Source of the DNA: Solanum dulcamara
Taxonomy: Eukaryota > Streptophyta > Magnoliopsida > Solanales > Solanaceae
DNA length: 64,000 nucleotides
Direction of reading: 5' to 3'
NCBI RefSeq assembly: GCF_947179165.1
Contig: NC_077241.1
Span: 33,289,246 to 33,353,245 of the forward strand
This document shows positions 32,501 to 45,020 of the stretch, in pieces. The position numbers and the translations under genes were made by a program. The notes under the pieces were generated by a model. It did not search any database. It was not told where the DNA came from and saw only the letters and a list, made by a program, of their open reading frames with translations. How positions within the stretch are numbered: position 1 is the first letter of the stretch; the number at the start of each line of letters is the position of its first letter.

Positions 32501-33380
32501 AGAACATTCATCCCCGAATGTTAAATAAACATTCCTTAAGACTTTATATGGATCATAGGGAGATTCCTTTCTACTGGAATAACATACATTTTCATCCAAG
32601 TAATTAATGTGGGGGTTATCTGTAGACATTGGGAATAGGTACGGATACTTGTGTTTCATTTCCTTTTCAACTTCCCAGATTAGTCCTTCACGATTCTTTT
32701 TCTTCCATAGTACTTTGACAGAAGCTACGTCCTTAGTTCGCAACCCTTTTAATCTACTTATCCCGGATGGCAATAGGTCGCCCCTCATAGGATAACTCCC
32801 TGTTACGTGGAACTTCTCCACGCGAAATATTCTGGGATCATTATTTATATGCTTGCGGAACATTGATCTGTGAAAATTGAATGTATTGTTTCAAATCGAA
32901 TGGTAGGTCCAACTCATAAGCAGTCTTATCTGCTCTACAAATGACCTGAGCAGGTCCAATGTATCCCCTTCTTGCCGACTCTAGGCTGCTAATCGATATA
33001 TTGTCCCGGAATAAGCTTTACTTTATCACTAATTTAGTGGATCACATCCAGGCCTGTCCCTTAATCGAAGGGCGAAATGTCATACTAAGATTCATATGTA
33101 TTCCTCAATCCCTTCTGGAATGATTTCCAGCGGTTAGCTGTAAATTGAACTTTCCTGTCTGAGATAATAGATGTGGGAACTCCGTGAAATCTTATTATTT
33201 CCCTACTATGTCATTTTGCATAACCCTCAGCTGAATATGCCTTCCTTACTAGAGGGGAACAGGTTGATTCTGTCAGCCCATCTACCATAGCCCGTATGAA
33301 CTCCTAGTTCCTTAGAATGCGAGGTCAGCTCATACTATAATACATATTAACTGCTTTCCACTTCCGAGTCGGTATTCCCA
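32501..33380 (-). pseudogene. A4 integrase and chromodomain relic
   Basis: The C-terminal part is the best preserved: a 134-codon frame at 32459-32863 reads GISRLKGLRTKDVASVKVLWKKKNREGLIW (in parts), then WEVEKEMKHKYPYLF, a chromodomain-like tail as in A1. Upstream on the same strand, the core start (MVDGLTES- and YSAEGYAK-like, then HGVPTS-like) lies near 33160-33310, with frameshifts. It is non-functional. Confidence 0.85.
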
Positions 33381-33947
33381 TCCCCCATAACAGGCTATCA
33401 AGCCTCTGATGCTCCTCTTCATTTAAGCCATTATACAACTCCTCTTAATTCAACTGGTAACACCTTAGGTATGCTATCTTGCTATTTTACTCATATCTTC
33501 TTTCTAGTTTTATTACCACACATTATCCTATAATTCTTACACAAACATGTGTAGGTACGTAGAGACATTCAGAAAATGCTTTAGTGTTGCTATACTAGCT
33601 TCTTACCTCCTTCGGTCGAGGTCAGGGCATCGCTATGGCTTTTGTCCTTAATACCAATTATATCTGAATAGTTCTGCCTTAAACCATCTTATACTTTTCC
33701 TGAATAGATTCTAATTAAGGTAATCACATTGCTATTACTGACTTCTCTTTATCGAGTAATCACTTGATCTCACTCCCAGTATGCCACTTCTTATAGGCTA
33801 CACAATTATCTTTTTGCCATTTGCATGAGGTGCGTTCCAATTTAGTCACAATCTTTTCTGCTCTTGGCTTACTCTGTTCTATATGTGTCATTGTACTAAT
33901 ACGCACTTACAATCTCTTTTTGTCATACCTGTTTCGTTCCCTTTTTC

Positions 33948-34050
33948 ACTTCCCAGGAGGTCACCCATCCTAGTGCTACTCTCATCCAAGCACGCTTAAC
34001 TTCAGAGTTTCGACGGAATCCGGTGCTTTAGTGCGGGTATGATCGCGTCC
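33948..34050 (-). rRNA. 5S rRNA-derived segment in A4
   Basis: About 103 bp of 5S sequence in element sense, from GGACGCGATCATACC to CTGGGAAGT. It includes GCACTAAAGCACCGGATTCC, GAAGTTAAGCGTGCTTGGA and GGATGGGTGACCTCCTGGG. It sits at the same element position and has the same 3' truncation as in A1 and A5. It is closer to standard 5S than the A1 copy in several places. Confidence 0.92.
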
Positions 34051-34143
34051 ATCTCTTATGGGGTCTCATTTGAAGTTTAGCGTTCCTACTTACATACGAT
34101 AGCATTAGTTGATTTTCTCTTACGCTTGTACTTGTCTTGTCCA

Positions 34144-34156
34144 CTTCCCCCCTTTT
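34144..34156 (-). promoter_or_regulatory. A4 internal polypurine tract candidate
   Basis: The complement of CTTCCCCCCTTTT, i.e. AAAAGGGGGGAAG on the element strand, about 95 bp upstream of the 5S segment, as in A1 and A5. Confidence 0.6.
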
Positions 34157-35405
34157 AAGGTGTACCCATGTCATCCTCCATTTATTTTTAGCTATTCACA
34201 CGTGAATGATTCTTACTCCAAATGTTCTGTTAAATCATCCCCACGTTAGGTTACCTTTGTAGGAAACCCTAGCATACCCATAGGGTGCTTTAGTATTCGC
34301 AATGTATCGTATAAAATCTCATCTAACGATTGATACTCGAGTAATATTCGTAATGTAAAGCCATATTCCATTCATCCCAATCAGTAATTAGCGAGGGCTC
34401 ATAATTGGTGGAAATTCCCCACTCGAGTGTACTTTTAATTTAATGGCTCATGTTTCGAGCTTGGTCATTATACTAACTTTATTCCAGTGGATACCACTAA
34501 TCATTAGAGTGGAGTCACGTGTACACCATACTTCTTTACGCCTCCTGAGCTTGCATCTTTGTCATGTGCTTAAGGCTCATTTCTAATCCTGCTTAAAACC
34601 TTATCAACTTCGTGGTAGTAGTGGCCTTGTCTTAATACTTTTTCATCGTAATATACCTCCAGTTCGTAATTATCTATTTCTCTTTTTGTTCGATACTTAT
34701 ACTTAATTAATCGCATCTATCCTGAGTGCCTCCATTAGAACTTCTGTATTATTCCTTCAACACATTTCCATTTTTGGTTGGGCATAAGGAATTCCATATT
34801 ACCCTTTACTTATTCTCATAACAGTGTCTGTTATTTTCACCTGGTACCTTGTTTGCATTCAGTCCTATAGTATAACACTACTCAACTTTCTTCACGATTC
34901 TTACTATGGGCTACTTACCCTTCTTAGCTAGTATTATCCTTAATGTTTCACAAGCTGTCTTATTAACACTTCATATCCGTCACAATTTTTTATCCCTCGT
35001 ACTCTTGTCTTAATTATACTGTTACTTCCTTTAACTATAACTTGTCATAGTTTATCCCTATGTATCAATTGAGGAGATGCCTTACTATATCGTTCTATTC
35101 AGACTTATCAGTCTTCTCTAAATCATCTTCCTTGCATTATAAGTCTTTTCCAACTTCGTTCTACTATATCAGTATCGACCTCCTAATTTCTATTGCCATT
35201 AACCCAACAATTAACTTATTTCTCGAGGTCAGCCATACTCGTTTAGTCAAATCTCATCATTGTTGCGAGAACAACCTTTCAAGACATAATACAACCCTGT
35301 ATCTCATTTTCCTCTTATTTCTAGAAAAATTTTGGCAGAGTTTCCTCTGTATTTCTTACTATCTCAACACCTGCACGCAGAAAATATCAACAATGCCTCA
35401 CAAGG

Positions 35406-35408
<3 letters not shown>

Positions 35409-35448
<40 letters not shown>
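35409..35448. repeat. (AT)n microsatellite, about 20 units
   Basis: A pure AT dinucleotide run within the A4 internal core, at a place where A3 and A5 have only a few AT units. Confidence 0.95.
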
Positions 35449-35451
<3 letters not shown>

Positions 35452-35926
35452 TATTGCATAACATCTTAGCCACACAGGGCACACATATATAGTCATATTA
35501 TCTCATATCGCAGCCGCACAGGGCGCCCACATTTAACAGTATGGAAATGGACTTACCTGTTATGTCCACTCGAGTTGCACCTGTTATACTTTCTTGTTTA
35601 CCTTTCCTTTCACTTTTCAATTGTATATGTCAATTGTATTTCAATACCTTACCTGACATAGGTCCTTCGTGCCTTTGGTTACCTGCATGCTTCGTAACAT
35701 CCAATATTGTCGGTTACTTTCTTCTATCGGCATTGTCTTCCTGTTAAAATCGCAGGTTAGTATGGGGAATATCATTTCCTATAGATCGTCTCTATAGCAC
35801 GATCTTAGATATGAAAGAAAGTAACATTCTAAATGTCCTGTAGCCTCCTGTCTATAGATGTGGTGCACAACACACCGATAAACAAGACTCTACTAAACAC
35901 GGTCTATAGAAACTCTAAGGACGAAC

Positions 35927-35939
35927 TGCTCTGATACCA
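35927..35939 (-). other. A4 primer-binding site
   Basis: The window strand reads TGCTCTGATACCA, the complement of the initiator-Met primer site, four bases from the 5' LTR. Confidence 0.92.
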
Positions 35940-37352
35940 CTTCTGTCACGACCCAACCTCATAGGCCGCGACTGGTGTCCGACCTGGACCCCCTTATGTG
36001 TATCTATTAGCTACCCTTAAGTTGAATCATGTGTGATGTAGTACCATACACAAACCCCAATGGATCAAAATCTTTTTTTCATAAACGTGTAGCCTCATTC
36101 ACCTGTATTATAACAGGATAGGGCATGCGAGCCGATGAGGCTGCCACACAACACAAACATTTGCAATATATCGTAGGAGCACAACTGAAACAAACTTACA
36201 AATAACCCACATACACATGTCTACAGACCTCTAAGAGTAATAACTGTATTATATGGTGGGACAAAGGCCCCGCCGTACCCCTGAATAAACAAACATATAC
36301 ATTAATGACCAGCATAAATAGTAAGGCTTCGGGACAGCAGAGCATGTCCAAAATAGTTGAGTGGAAACCCTAAGCTAGCGGATCTCCAATAGAAACATCT
36401 GTATCTGCGGGTATGAAACGTAGCCCCCCGAGAAAAGGGGGGTCAGTACGATATATGTACTGAGTATGTAAAGCATAACTCATCGTAACTGAGACTATAA
36501 CTGAAATAGGGATGCAGGGGACAAGTATAATAATTAACAAATTACTGTACGTGCACCTTAGGACACATAATCCTATACATCATCATATACTGTGCCCGAC
36601 CCTCTAGTGAACTCGGTGTTATAATCATATTCTCATATTCACATATCATCGTATTATCATTCATTTCATTTCATCATATCATCGTATACGGTATCATATC
36701 ATTGTATATGGTATCATATCCTCGTACATGGTATAATCTTATCACGCATGTCATCATATTACACCCGATTCACTGCGGGGCTCGGGGTCACAATGTATCA
36801 CTCTAATCTCATATGCATGCCTACATAAAGTATCTGACCCTTTAGTGATGGACTCGGTGAGTGGAGTGGTGTACGTCTATAGCATACCATCATAATATAC
36901 ATACATACCCGGCCCTCTAAGGAGGGACTCAGAGTTCCTTCCTTATTTCGCCACATATACTATCACATTATAGCTGGCCCGGGACTCGGTGAAAAATTGT
37001 ATCATCATAACATGTAACATATATCACACCTCACGTACGACATCGTCTCTTCGTGCATGGAACTATACACATCCGGCCCAGGACGTGGTGAAAGAAGTAG
37101 TACAACTGTGCATGATAACGTTCCCGGCCCATCGTGGGACTCCAGGAAGGATGGGTTACAGTATGCACGAGTAGAGTAGTGAGAAACCATATGCAACTAA
37201 GTCATTGTTTGAGACTCGATGAAATAGTCAAGTGAACCATCACCTGAAGACCAGGAAGGTACTTATCTGAAGTTCCCTTTAGATGTCATTAGGGCTTACA
37301 TCAGTTGGGGCTTCAGGAATCACAGACATGCATCAAGACAATGCCACACAGT

Positions 37353-37490
37353 TTATGCAATAAGAAATATAGTTATGCAATCAGAGACACAATTATGCAA
37401 TCAGAGATAGTTATGAAATCAGAGATACAGTTATGAAATAAGAGACACATTTATGAAATCAGAGACACAGTTATAAAATCAGAGACATTG
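37353..37490 (-). repeat. 20-bp repeat array in A4 5' LTR, seven units
   Basis: The same unit as at 30377-30496, with one extra unit and one 18-bp unit (37397-37414). Confidence 0.85.
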
Positions 37491-38078
37491 ATCATTTCAG
37501 AGCCTTTAAGAAAAGGAGCTTATATCTCCACTTATTATTCACTATATAGAAGGCTCGAGAATAATAGTTTGGCTACTTTTAAACTCTAAATGGTCAGAAG
37601 TGACTACAATTCACGAGTTACACTCGGAGTTCATAAATGGAATTACCTCTAAACCAATATCATATATCATTTCACTTAAAAGTTAAGTCATTCTAAAGGA
37701 AAGAAGAGATAGACTTTACATGTACTAGTTTTCATCACATAGAAGACTTAAAGGCAATGATTTAGTTATTGCAGGAGTTCTAATATCAAGCAGTAAACGA
37801 GAGTCTTGACTCATACTCAAGGCTTTACGAATGGATTGAATCCCAAATATCATATACATATCATTCATAACTTACATCTAAGACATGAAAAGAAAAGAAG
37901 AATAGCTCTACATACTTATTCCAAAAACACGCCAAAAGAAAGCTTCACATACCTCGTATGGACTTCTCTTAATCACGTCCACGTCGTTGTCCTTGAAACC
38001 TATTTAACATGAAAGTAATGCAAGTATTAACAACCTTGGACTTTTCAGCAACTTAGACTACCCACAAGTATTCATAAC

Positions 38079-38083
38079 ATTCA
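38079..38083. repeat. Target site duplication of A5, left (ATTCA)
   Basis: An exact match to 48446-48450. Joining the flanks restores the A4 LTR as in 31085-31100. Confidence 0.9.
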
Positions 38084-41000
38084 TGTCATGACCCAACCCC
38101 GTAGGCCGCGACTAGGGTCCGACCTGGACCCTCTTATGCTTATTTATCAACTACACTCAAGTTCAATCGTGTGTGAGGTGATACTATACATAAATACCTT
38201 AATAGTTTAAAACTTTTTCAGGTACCTATAGCCTCTTTCATTCGTATCATATCATGAAAGGGCACGCGCCGATGAAGCTGCCATAACATAAAAACATTTA
38301 CAACATGCCGTATAGGCACAACCAAAACAAACTTATAACCAACCCACATATACCTATGACTACAGACCTCTAAGAATAGTAACAACAACATATGGCGGGA
38401 CAGGGCCCCCACCGTACCCCTGAATGTACAAATATATATTTTAAGTGACCAATATCAAAAATTAGGCTCCAGAATAGTGAAGCACTTTCGACATAGATGA
38501 GAGGAACTCCTAAGCTGATGGATCTCCAGAATGGACATCTGTACCTGCGGGCATGAAACGCAGCCCCCCGAGAAAAAGGGGGTCAGTACGATATATGTAC
38601 TGAGTTTGTAAAGCATAACACATCATAACTGAGACCATGATTGAAATAGGGATGCAGGGGATAAATATAACAATTAACAAGTTACTGTACCTGCACCTTA
38701 AGACACATAAATCATACACATCATCATATGCTGTGCCCAGCCCTCTAGTGAACTCGGTGTTATAATCATATTCTCATATTCACATGCCATCATATACTCA
38801 GGCCTTTCATTTCATCATATCATCATATATGGTATCATATCCTCGTATATGGTATATTCTTACCACAGATGTCATCGTATCACATCCGGTTCATTATGGG
38901 GCTCGGGGTCACAATGTATCACTCTAATCTCATATGCATGCCTACATAAAGTATCCGGCCCTTTAGTGAGGGACTCGGTGAATGGAGTGGTGTACGTCTA
39001 TAGCGTACCATCATAATATACATACCGTACCCGGCCCTTTAAGGAGGTACTCGATGTTCCTTCCTTATTTCGCCACATATACTATCATATTACAGCTGGC
39101 CCGAGACTCGATGAATAATCGTATCATCATAAAATATAACATATATCACATATCATGTACGACATCATCTCCTTGTGCGTGGAACTATACACATTCGGCC
39201 CAGGATGCGGTGAAAGAAGTAGTAAAGGTGCGCCCGACATAATATCCGGCCCATCGTGGGACGCGAAGAAAGAAGGGTTACAGCATGCACAAGTAGAGTA
39301 GTGAGAAACCATATGCAACTAAGTCTTTATTTGAGACTCGATGAAACTTTCAAGTGAACCGTCACCTGAAGACTAGGAAGGTACTTATCCGAAGTGCCCT
39401 TTAGATGTCATTAGGCTTACATTAGTTGGGGCCTCAGTAATCATAGACATGCATCAAGACAATGCCACATAGCTTATGCAATCAGAAACATGGTTTATGC
39501 AATCAAAGACACAGTTATGCAATCAGAGACACAGTTATGCAATCAGAGACATTGATCGTTCAGAGCCTTCAAGGAAAGGAGCTTGTATCTCCACTTACTA
39601 TTCACTATATAGCAGGCTCGGGAATAATGGTTTGACTACTTTCAGACTCTAAATGGTCAGAAGTGACTACAAGTCACGAGTTACACTCAGAGTTCATAAA
39701 TGGAGTTACTTCTAAACCCATATCATATATCATTTCACTTAAAAGTTAAGTCATCCTAAAGGAAAGAAGAAATAGGCTTTATATGTACTAGTTTCCATCA
39801 CATAGAAGACTTAAAGGCAATGACTCAGTTATTGCAGGAGTTCTAATATCAAGAAGTAAACGAGAGTCTCGATTCATACTCAGACATTTACGAATGGATT
39901 AAATCCCAAATATCATATTCATATAATTTATAACTTATATCTAAGACATGCCAAAAGAAAAGAGAAATAGCTCTACATACTTATTCCAAAAATACGCCAA
40001 AAGAAAGCTTCACATACCTTGTCTTAGTTATTCCTTATCCTGTTCGCCTCGTCGTCCTTTGAACCTATTAAATAGGAGAGTAATATGCATATCAACTCTT
40101 CTTAATTTTCCAGAATCTTAGGTTACACCTTAATATTAATTGAATCTATTTCCTTAGTCGTTTCCTCGACTAGTTCTTTAGTTTGTTAAGGCGTTAACAA
40201 AAATTGGGCAGCACCTCCCCTATAATGTGCCCTATTCGAATTTCCAACCATGTACTTAGCACCTGAATCCAACCAAAAATACAACCAGCATCCCATATAT
40301 ATACATATTATGACAACATTACACAATGTACACCCCCAACAATTTACTCGAACTAAGATACCAAAACTAGAGTTCTAATCTTTCTTTTGCGAATCTTTTA
40401 ATTACAAAGCGGAGGGTCATGTGGATGCAACCAGCAGCTCCACCACCTAATTTAGTGAACTTTTACACTCTGCAACACTCCACAACACAACCAGCAGCAG
40501 CCCCCACGCGCACAACACCTTATTTCAACAACAATTCACTTCTAGCGACTTCAATTTAGTTTATTCCGAACGCTGAACTTTTCAACCCTTTTCCCAACCT
40601 TCCAGCAGCCCCTAAGGTGTGTAATAAACCCTAATTTAATATCATAAACTTCAAATTATAGTGGAAGAACTTACCTTTCCCGAAATTGGCTAAAACTTGC
40701 CGAAATCGCGCCTCGGAATTTTTTTTACGTGCTGAATAGTTGTGGCAGCTTGCTGTCTGATTTTTTCTGCACGAAATCCTAATTTTATACTACTAATACT
40801 TCCATATCATTGTATTATATGCTAATTAATTAATTTACGGAACGAAAACGGGACTTACCTATTTTTTCTCCCAAGCCGTCGAGATTTTCTCCTTAGCTCT
40901 TAGGTTTTTTTTTCACGTTGCTTGCTGGAAATTTGTGAATGAAATGAAGCTTTTTGGATACATATACTCTTATATGGGTGGTCAAAAGGGGTGACATGTG

Positions 41001-41523
41001 TCATCCCGTAAGGGGGACATGTGTCCAGCCCCTATTGGGCCACTATATCCATGCATTCCATGTGGGGCTGCCACGTGGAAGTGGGGCCCACCTCCCCCAA
41101 GCAGGTGGGTCACCTACTTGACCCCAAGCAGGTGGGTCACCTGCTTGCTTAGGTGCTGTCACGTGTCACCCTCCCATTGGCTGCCCCACACAATTTGTTT
41201 TTCCTCCTCATGGGTTCGTAATCTCGTCTCACTTTAAGAGCCTATGAAACCCTTGTTATGTAAGATTGGTATGTAATCAAGTAACTCACGTATGTAAGAC
41301 TTCTAACTTAGTAGTTTACGTAGATAAGTCGAGTCCTATGACCCATTACTTGGACTCCAACTCCTTCCGACTTCTCTTGACCCTATTTCCAACCTTCCCT
41401 ACCATGGGGTGTCACATTCTCCCTTCTTAGAGTTGTTCAATAGGGCCGTAACTTAAGTAGCTCACATACTAGTTTCTAAGTAACTTAAGGAACCTTCCGA
41501 GTTCAAAGATTTGGGGTGTAACA
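38084..41523 (-). repeat. A5 3' LTR
   Basis: The LTR is 3440 bp, from TGTCATGACCC to GGGTGTAACA on the window strand. Four units of the 20-bp array lie near 39475-39555. Both donor-like sites are intact (ACTTACCT near 40670 and 40854). ORFs inside it (for example 40998-41237) are by-products. Confidence 0.9.
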
Positions 41524-41537
41524 TCCTTCCCCCCTTT
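41524..41537 (-). promoter_or_regulatory. A5 polypurine tract
   Basis: TCCTTCCCCCCTTT on the window strand, abutting the 3' LTR. Confidence 0.9.
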
Positions 41538-42420
41538 AGAACATTCGTCCCCGAATGTTAACTACAACTTCCCTTAAGACTATATATAGATTATTGAGAA
41601 GTTCCTTTCTTTTATGATATCACATACTTGCCTATCCATATCTTTAATATACAAGTATTCAGGAGTCGGGGCTACCTGTAGATGTCGGGAACAGGTACGG
41701 ACACCTGTGTTTCATGTCCTCCTTAACTTTCCAAGTTATGGCTTCACGATTCTTATTCCACCACAATACCTTGACGGAAAGTATGTCCTTAGTTCACAAC
41801 CCATTTAATCTGCTGATCCCGGATGGAAATAGGTTGCCCCTCATAGGATAACTCCCTGTTATGTGGACCTCCTCTACGGGAAATATTCTAGGAGCGCCGT
41901 TTACATCCTTGCGGAGCATTGATCTGTTAAAACTGAATGTATTGTTTCAAACCGGACGGTAAGTCCTACTCATAGGCAACTTTATCCATTCTACAAATGC
42001 CCTGAGAAGGATCAATGTATCCCCTTTTTACCGACTCTAGGTTTCTAATCAATAGCTTGTGCTGGATTAAGCTTTACTTCATCAATAATTTACTGGATCC
42101 CTTCTGGGCCTATTCATTAATCGAAGGGAAAAATGTCGTACTAAGATTCATCTATGTTCCTCAATCCCTTGCGGAATGATTTCCAGTGGTTAGCTATAAA
42201 TTGAACTTTCCTGTTTGAGATAATAGATGTGGGAACTCCGTGAAATCTTATTGTTTCCCTACTATGTCATTTCGTATAACCCTCAGCTGAATATGCCTTC
42301 CTTACTGGAGGGGAACAGGTTGATTCTGTCAGCCCATCTACCATAGCCCGTATGAACTCCCAGTTCCTTAGAATGCGAGGTTAGCTCGTACTATAATACA
42401 TATTAACTGCTTTCCACTTT
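41538..42420 (-). pseudogene. A5 integrase and chromodomain relic
   Basis: Homologous throughout to the A1 and A4 relics: the chromodomain tail lies near 41690-41800, an SMLRKD-like site near 41910, and the HGVPTSIIS-like and YSAEGY-like core start near 42190-42300. It has many more stops than A4. Confidence 0.78.
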
Positions 42421-43003
42421 CGAGTCGGGATTCCCATCCCCCATAACAGTCTATCAAGCCTCTGATGCTCCTCTTCGTTTAAGCCATTATACAACTCCTC
42501 TTAATTTAACTTGTAATACCTTAGGTATGCTATCTTGTTCTTTTACTCAGATCTTCCTTCCAGTTTTATTACCGCACATTATACTGTAACTCTTGCACAA
42601 ATGTGTGTAGGTACGTAGAGCCATTTAGGAAATGCTTTAGTGTCTCTATACTAGCGGCTTACCTCCTTCAGTCGAGGTCAGGGCTCCGCTAGGGCTTTTG
42701 TCCTTGATACCGATTATATCTTAATAGTTTTGTCTCGAACTATCTTACACTTTTCTTTAATAGATTCTAAGTATGGAAATCACCTTGCTATTACTGACTT
42801 CCTTTTACCGAATAATCATTTGACCTCGCTCTTAGTATGCCAATGTTCGTAAGCTACACAACTATTCTTGTGCCATTTTCACAAAGTGCATTGTATTTCA
42901 TTCATAATCTTTTCTGCTTTTGGCTTACTCTGTTCTATATGTGCCGTTGTACTAATACGCCTTTATAATCTCTTTTTGTCATACTTGTTTTATTCCCTTT
43001 CTC

Positions 43004-43106
43004 ACTTCCTAGGGGGTCACCCATCCCAGTGCTACTCTCATCCAAGCACGCTTAACTATGGAGTTTTGACGGAATCCGGTGCATTAATGCGGGTATGATC
43101 GCGTCC
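43004..43106 (-). rRNA. 5S rRNA-derived segment in A5
   Basis: About 103 bp of 5S in element sense, from GGACGCGATCATACC to CCTAGGAAGT, including GCACCGGATTCCGTC, AGTTAAGCGTGCTTGGA and GGATGGGTGACC. It has the same flanks and the same truncation as in A1 and A4. Confidence 0.92.
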
Positions 43107-43200
43107 ATCCTTTATGGGGTCTCGTTTAAAGTTTAAGCATTCCCATTTATATATGGTAGCGTCAGTCGATTTTCTCTTACGCTTGTACTTTTTTTGTCCA

Positions 43201-43213
43201 CTTCCCCCCTTTT
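43201..43213 (-). promoter_or_regulatory. A5 internal polypurine tract candidate
   Basis: The complement of CTTCCCCCCTTTT, in the same position relative to the 5S segment as in A1 and A4. Confidence 0.6.
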
Positions 43214-45003
43214 ATGGTGTACCCATGTCATCCTCCATTTATTTTTAGTTATTCACACGCGAATGATTCTTACTCCAACATATTTAACGTGTTGTACCAT
43301 ATCTACATCTTCTATTAAATCATCCCCATGTTAGGTTGCCTTTCTAGGAAACCCTAGCATACTAGTAGGATGCTTTAGTATTCGCAATGTATCGTGTAAA
43401 ATCTCATCTAACGATTGATACTCGAGTAATATCCGTAATGTAGCAGTGCATTCAATTCCACATTCCATTCATCCCAATCAGTAATTAGCGAGGGCTCATA
43501 ATTGGTGCACATTCCCCACTCGAGTGTACTTATACTTTAATGACTCATGTTTCGAGCTTCATCATTATACTAACTTTATTCCAGTGGATACCACTAATCA
43601 TTAGAGTGGAGTCACGTATATTAACTTCATTATGCCTTCTGAACTTTCATCTATGTAATGCGCTTCAGGCTCTCTTCTAATCCTGCTTAAAACCATATTA
43701 ACTTCGTTGCAATAGGGGCATTATCTTATTACTCTTTCATCATACTATACTTTCAATTCGTAACTTTCTATCTCCCTTTTTGTTTGGTACTTATACTTAA
43801 TTAATCGCATACTTATACTTAATTAATCGCATCTATCTTGAGTGCCTCTATTAGAACTTCTATATTATTCCTTCAACTCATTTCCATTTTTGGTTGGGCG
43901 TAAGGAATTCCATATTACCCTTTACTTATTCTCATAACGGTGTTTGTTATATTCACCTGGTACCCCATTCGTAACCAGTCCCATAGTATAACACCGCTTG
44001 ACTTTCTTCACGATTCTTACTATGGGCTACTTACCCTTCTTAGTTAGTATTATCCTTAATGTTTCACCAGCTGTCTTATTAATATTTCATATCCGTCACA
44101 ATTCTTTATCCCTTATACTCTTGTCTTAATCATACTGTTACTTCCTTCAACTATAACTTGTCATAGTTTATCCCTATGTATCAATTTAGGAGAGGCCTCG
44201 CCATATCGTTTTATCCCGATCTGTCAGTCTTCTCTAAGTCATTTTCTTTGGCTTATAGCTCTTTTCCAACTTCGTTCTACTATATCAATAATGACCTCCT
44301 AGTTTCTATTGCCATTAATTCAGAAATTAACTCATTTCTCGAGGTCAGCCATACTTGTTTAGTAAAATCTTATCATTGTGGTGACATACTATAGCCCTAT
44401 ATCTCATTCTCTTTTTAGTTCTACAAAAAATTGGGCAGAGTTTCCGCTGTATTTCTTACTATCTCAACACCTGCATGCAGAAAATATCAACAATGCCTCA
44501 CAGGGAACATATATATATATTCATATTGTATAACATCTCAGCCACACAAGGCACACATATATAGTCATATCATCTCATATCGTATCGCAGCCTCACAGGG
44601 CACCCACAATTAACAATATAGAAAGGGACTTACCTCGTATGTCCACTCGAACTGCACCTGTTACACTTTAGTGTATACTTTCCCTTTCATTTTTCAACTT
44701 TATATATCAATCGTATTGCAACACCTTACCTGACATAGGTCCTTCGTGCCTTTGCTTACCTGCGTGCTTCGTAACATCCAATATTTTCAGTTACTTTCTT
44801 CTATCGGTGTTGTCCTTCTACTGAAATCATAAGTTAGTATGAGGAATTTCATTTCCTATGACTCGGATCTATCGCACGATCTTAGATCTGAAAGAAAGTA
44901 ACATCCTAACTGTCTTGTAGCCTCCTGTCTATAGATGTGGTGCACAACACACCGATAAACAAGACTCTACTAGACACGGTCTGTAGACACTCCAAGGAAG
45001 AAC

Positions 45004-45016
45004 TGCTCTGATACCA
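45004..45016 (-). other. A5 primer-binding site
   Basis: TGCTCTGATACCA on the window strand, an intact initiator-Met primer site. Confidence 0.92.
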
Positions 45017-45020
45017 CTTC

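Larger units (their letters stand above)
33381..35926 (-). other. A4 non-coding internal core and 5' untranslated region
   Basis: No gag, protease or RT is recognisable in either strand. It contains the 5S-derived segment, an internal purine tract, the conserved word block near 35386-35410 (partly replaced by an AT microsatellite) and a donor-like ACTTACCT near 35554. The 133-codon ORF at 35060-35461 is opposite to the element and ends in the microsatellite, so I do not call it a gene. Confidence 0.65.
35944..38083 (-). repeat. A4 5' LTR, first piece
   Basis: Starts TGTCACGACCC on the window strand and runs to CATAACATTCA, where A5 is inserted. It has a seven-unit version of the 20-bp array at 37353-37490, compared with six units in the 3' LTR. 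ORFs within it have no motif. Confidence 0.9.
42421..45003 (-). other. A5 non-coding internal core and 5' untranslated region
   Basis: No protein domain is recognisable. It contains the 5S-derived segment, the internal purine tract, the conserved word block near 44485-44510, a donor-like site near 44630 and a TTTCAG-like acceptor in element sense near 44824. ORFs at 42868-43098 and 44176-44394 run opposite to the element and lack motifs. Confidence 0.65.

Noticed and set aside
35060..35461. 133-codon ORF and similar one at 5279-5704 / 44176-44394
   Set aside because: It runs opposite to the host element in each copy, ends in an AT microsatellite in A4, and has no recognisable domain.
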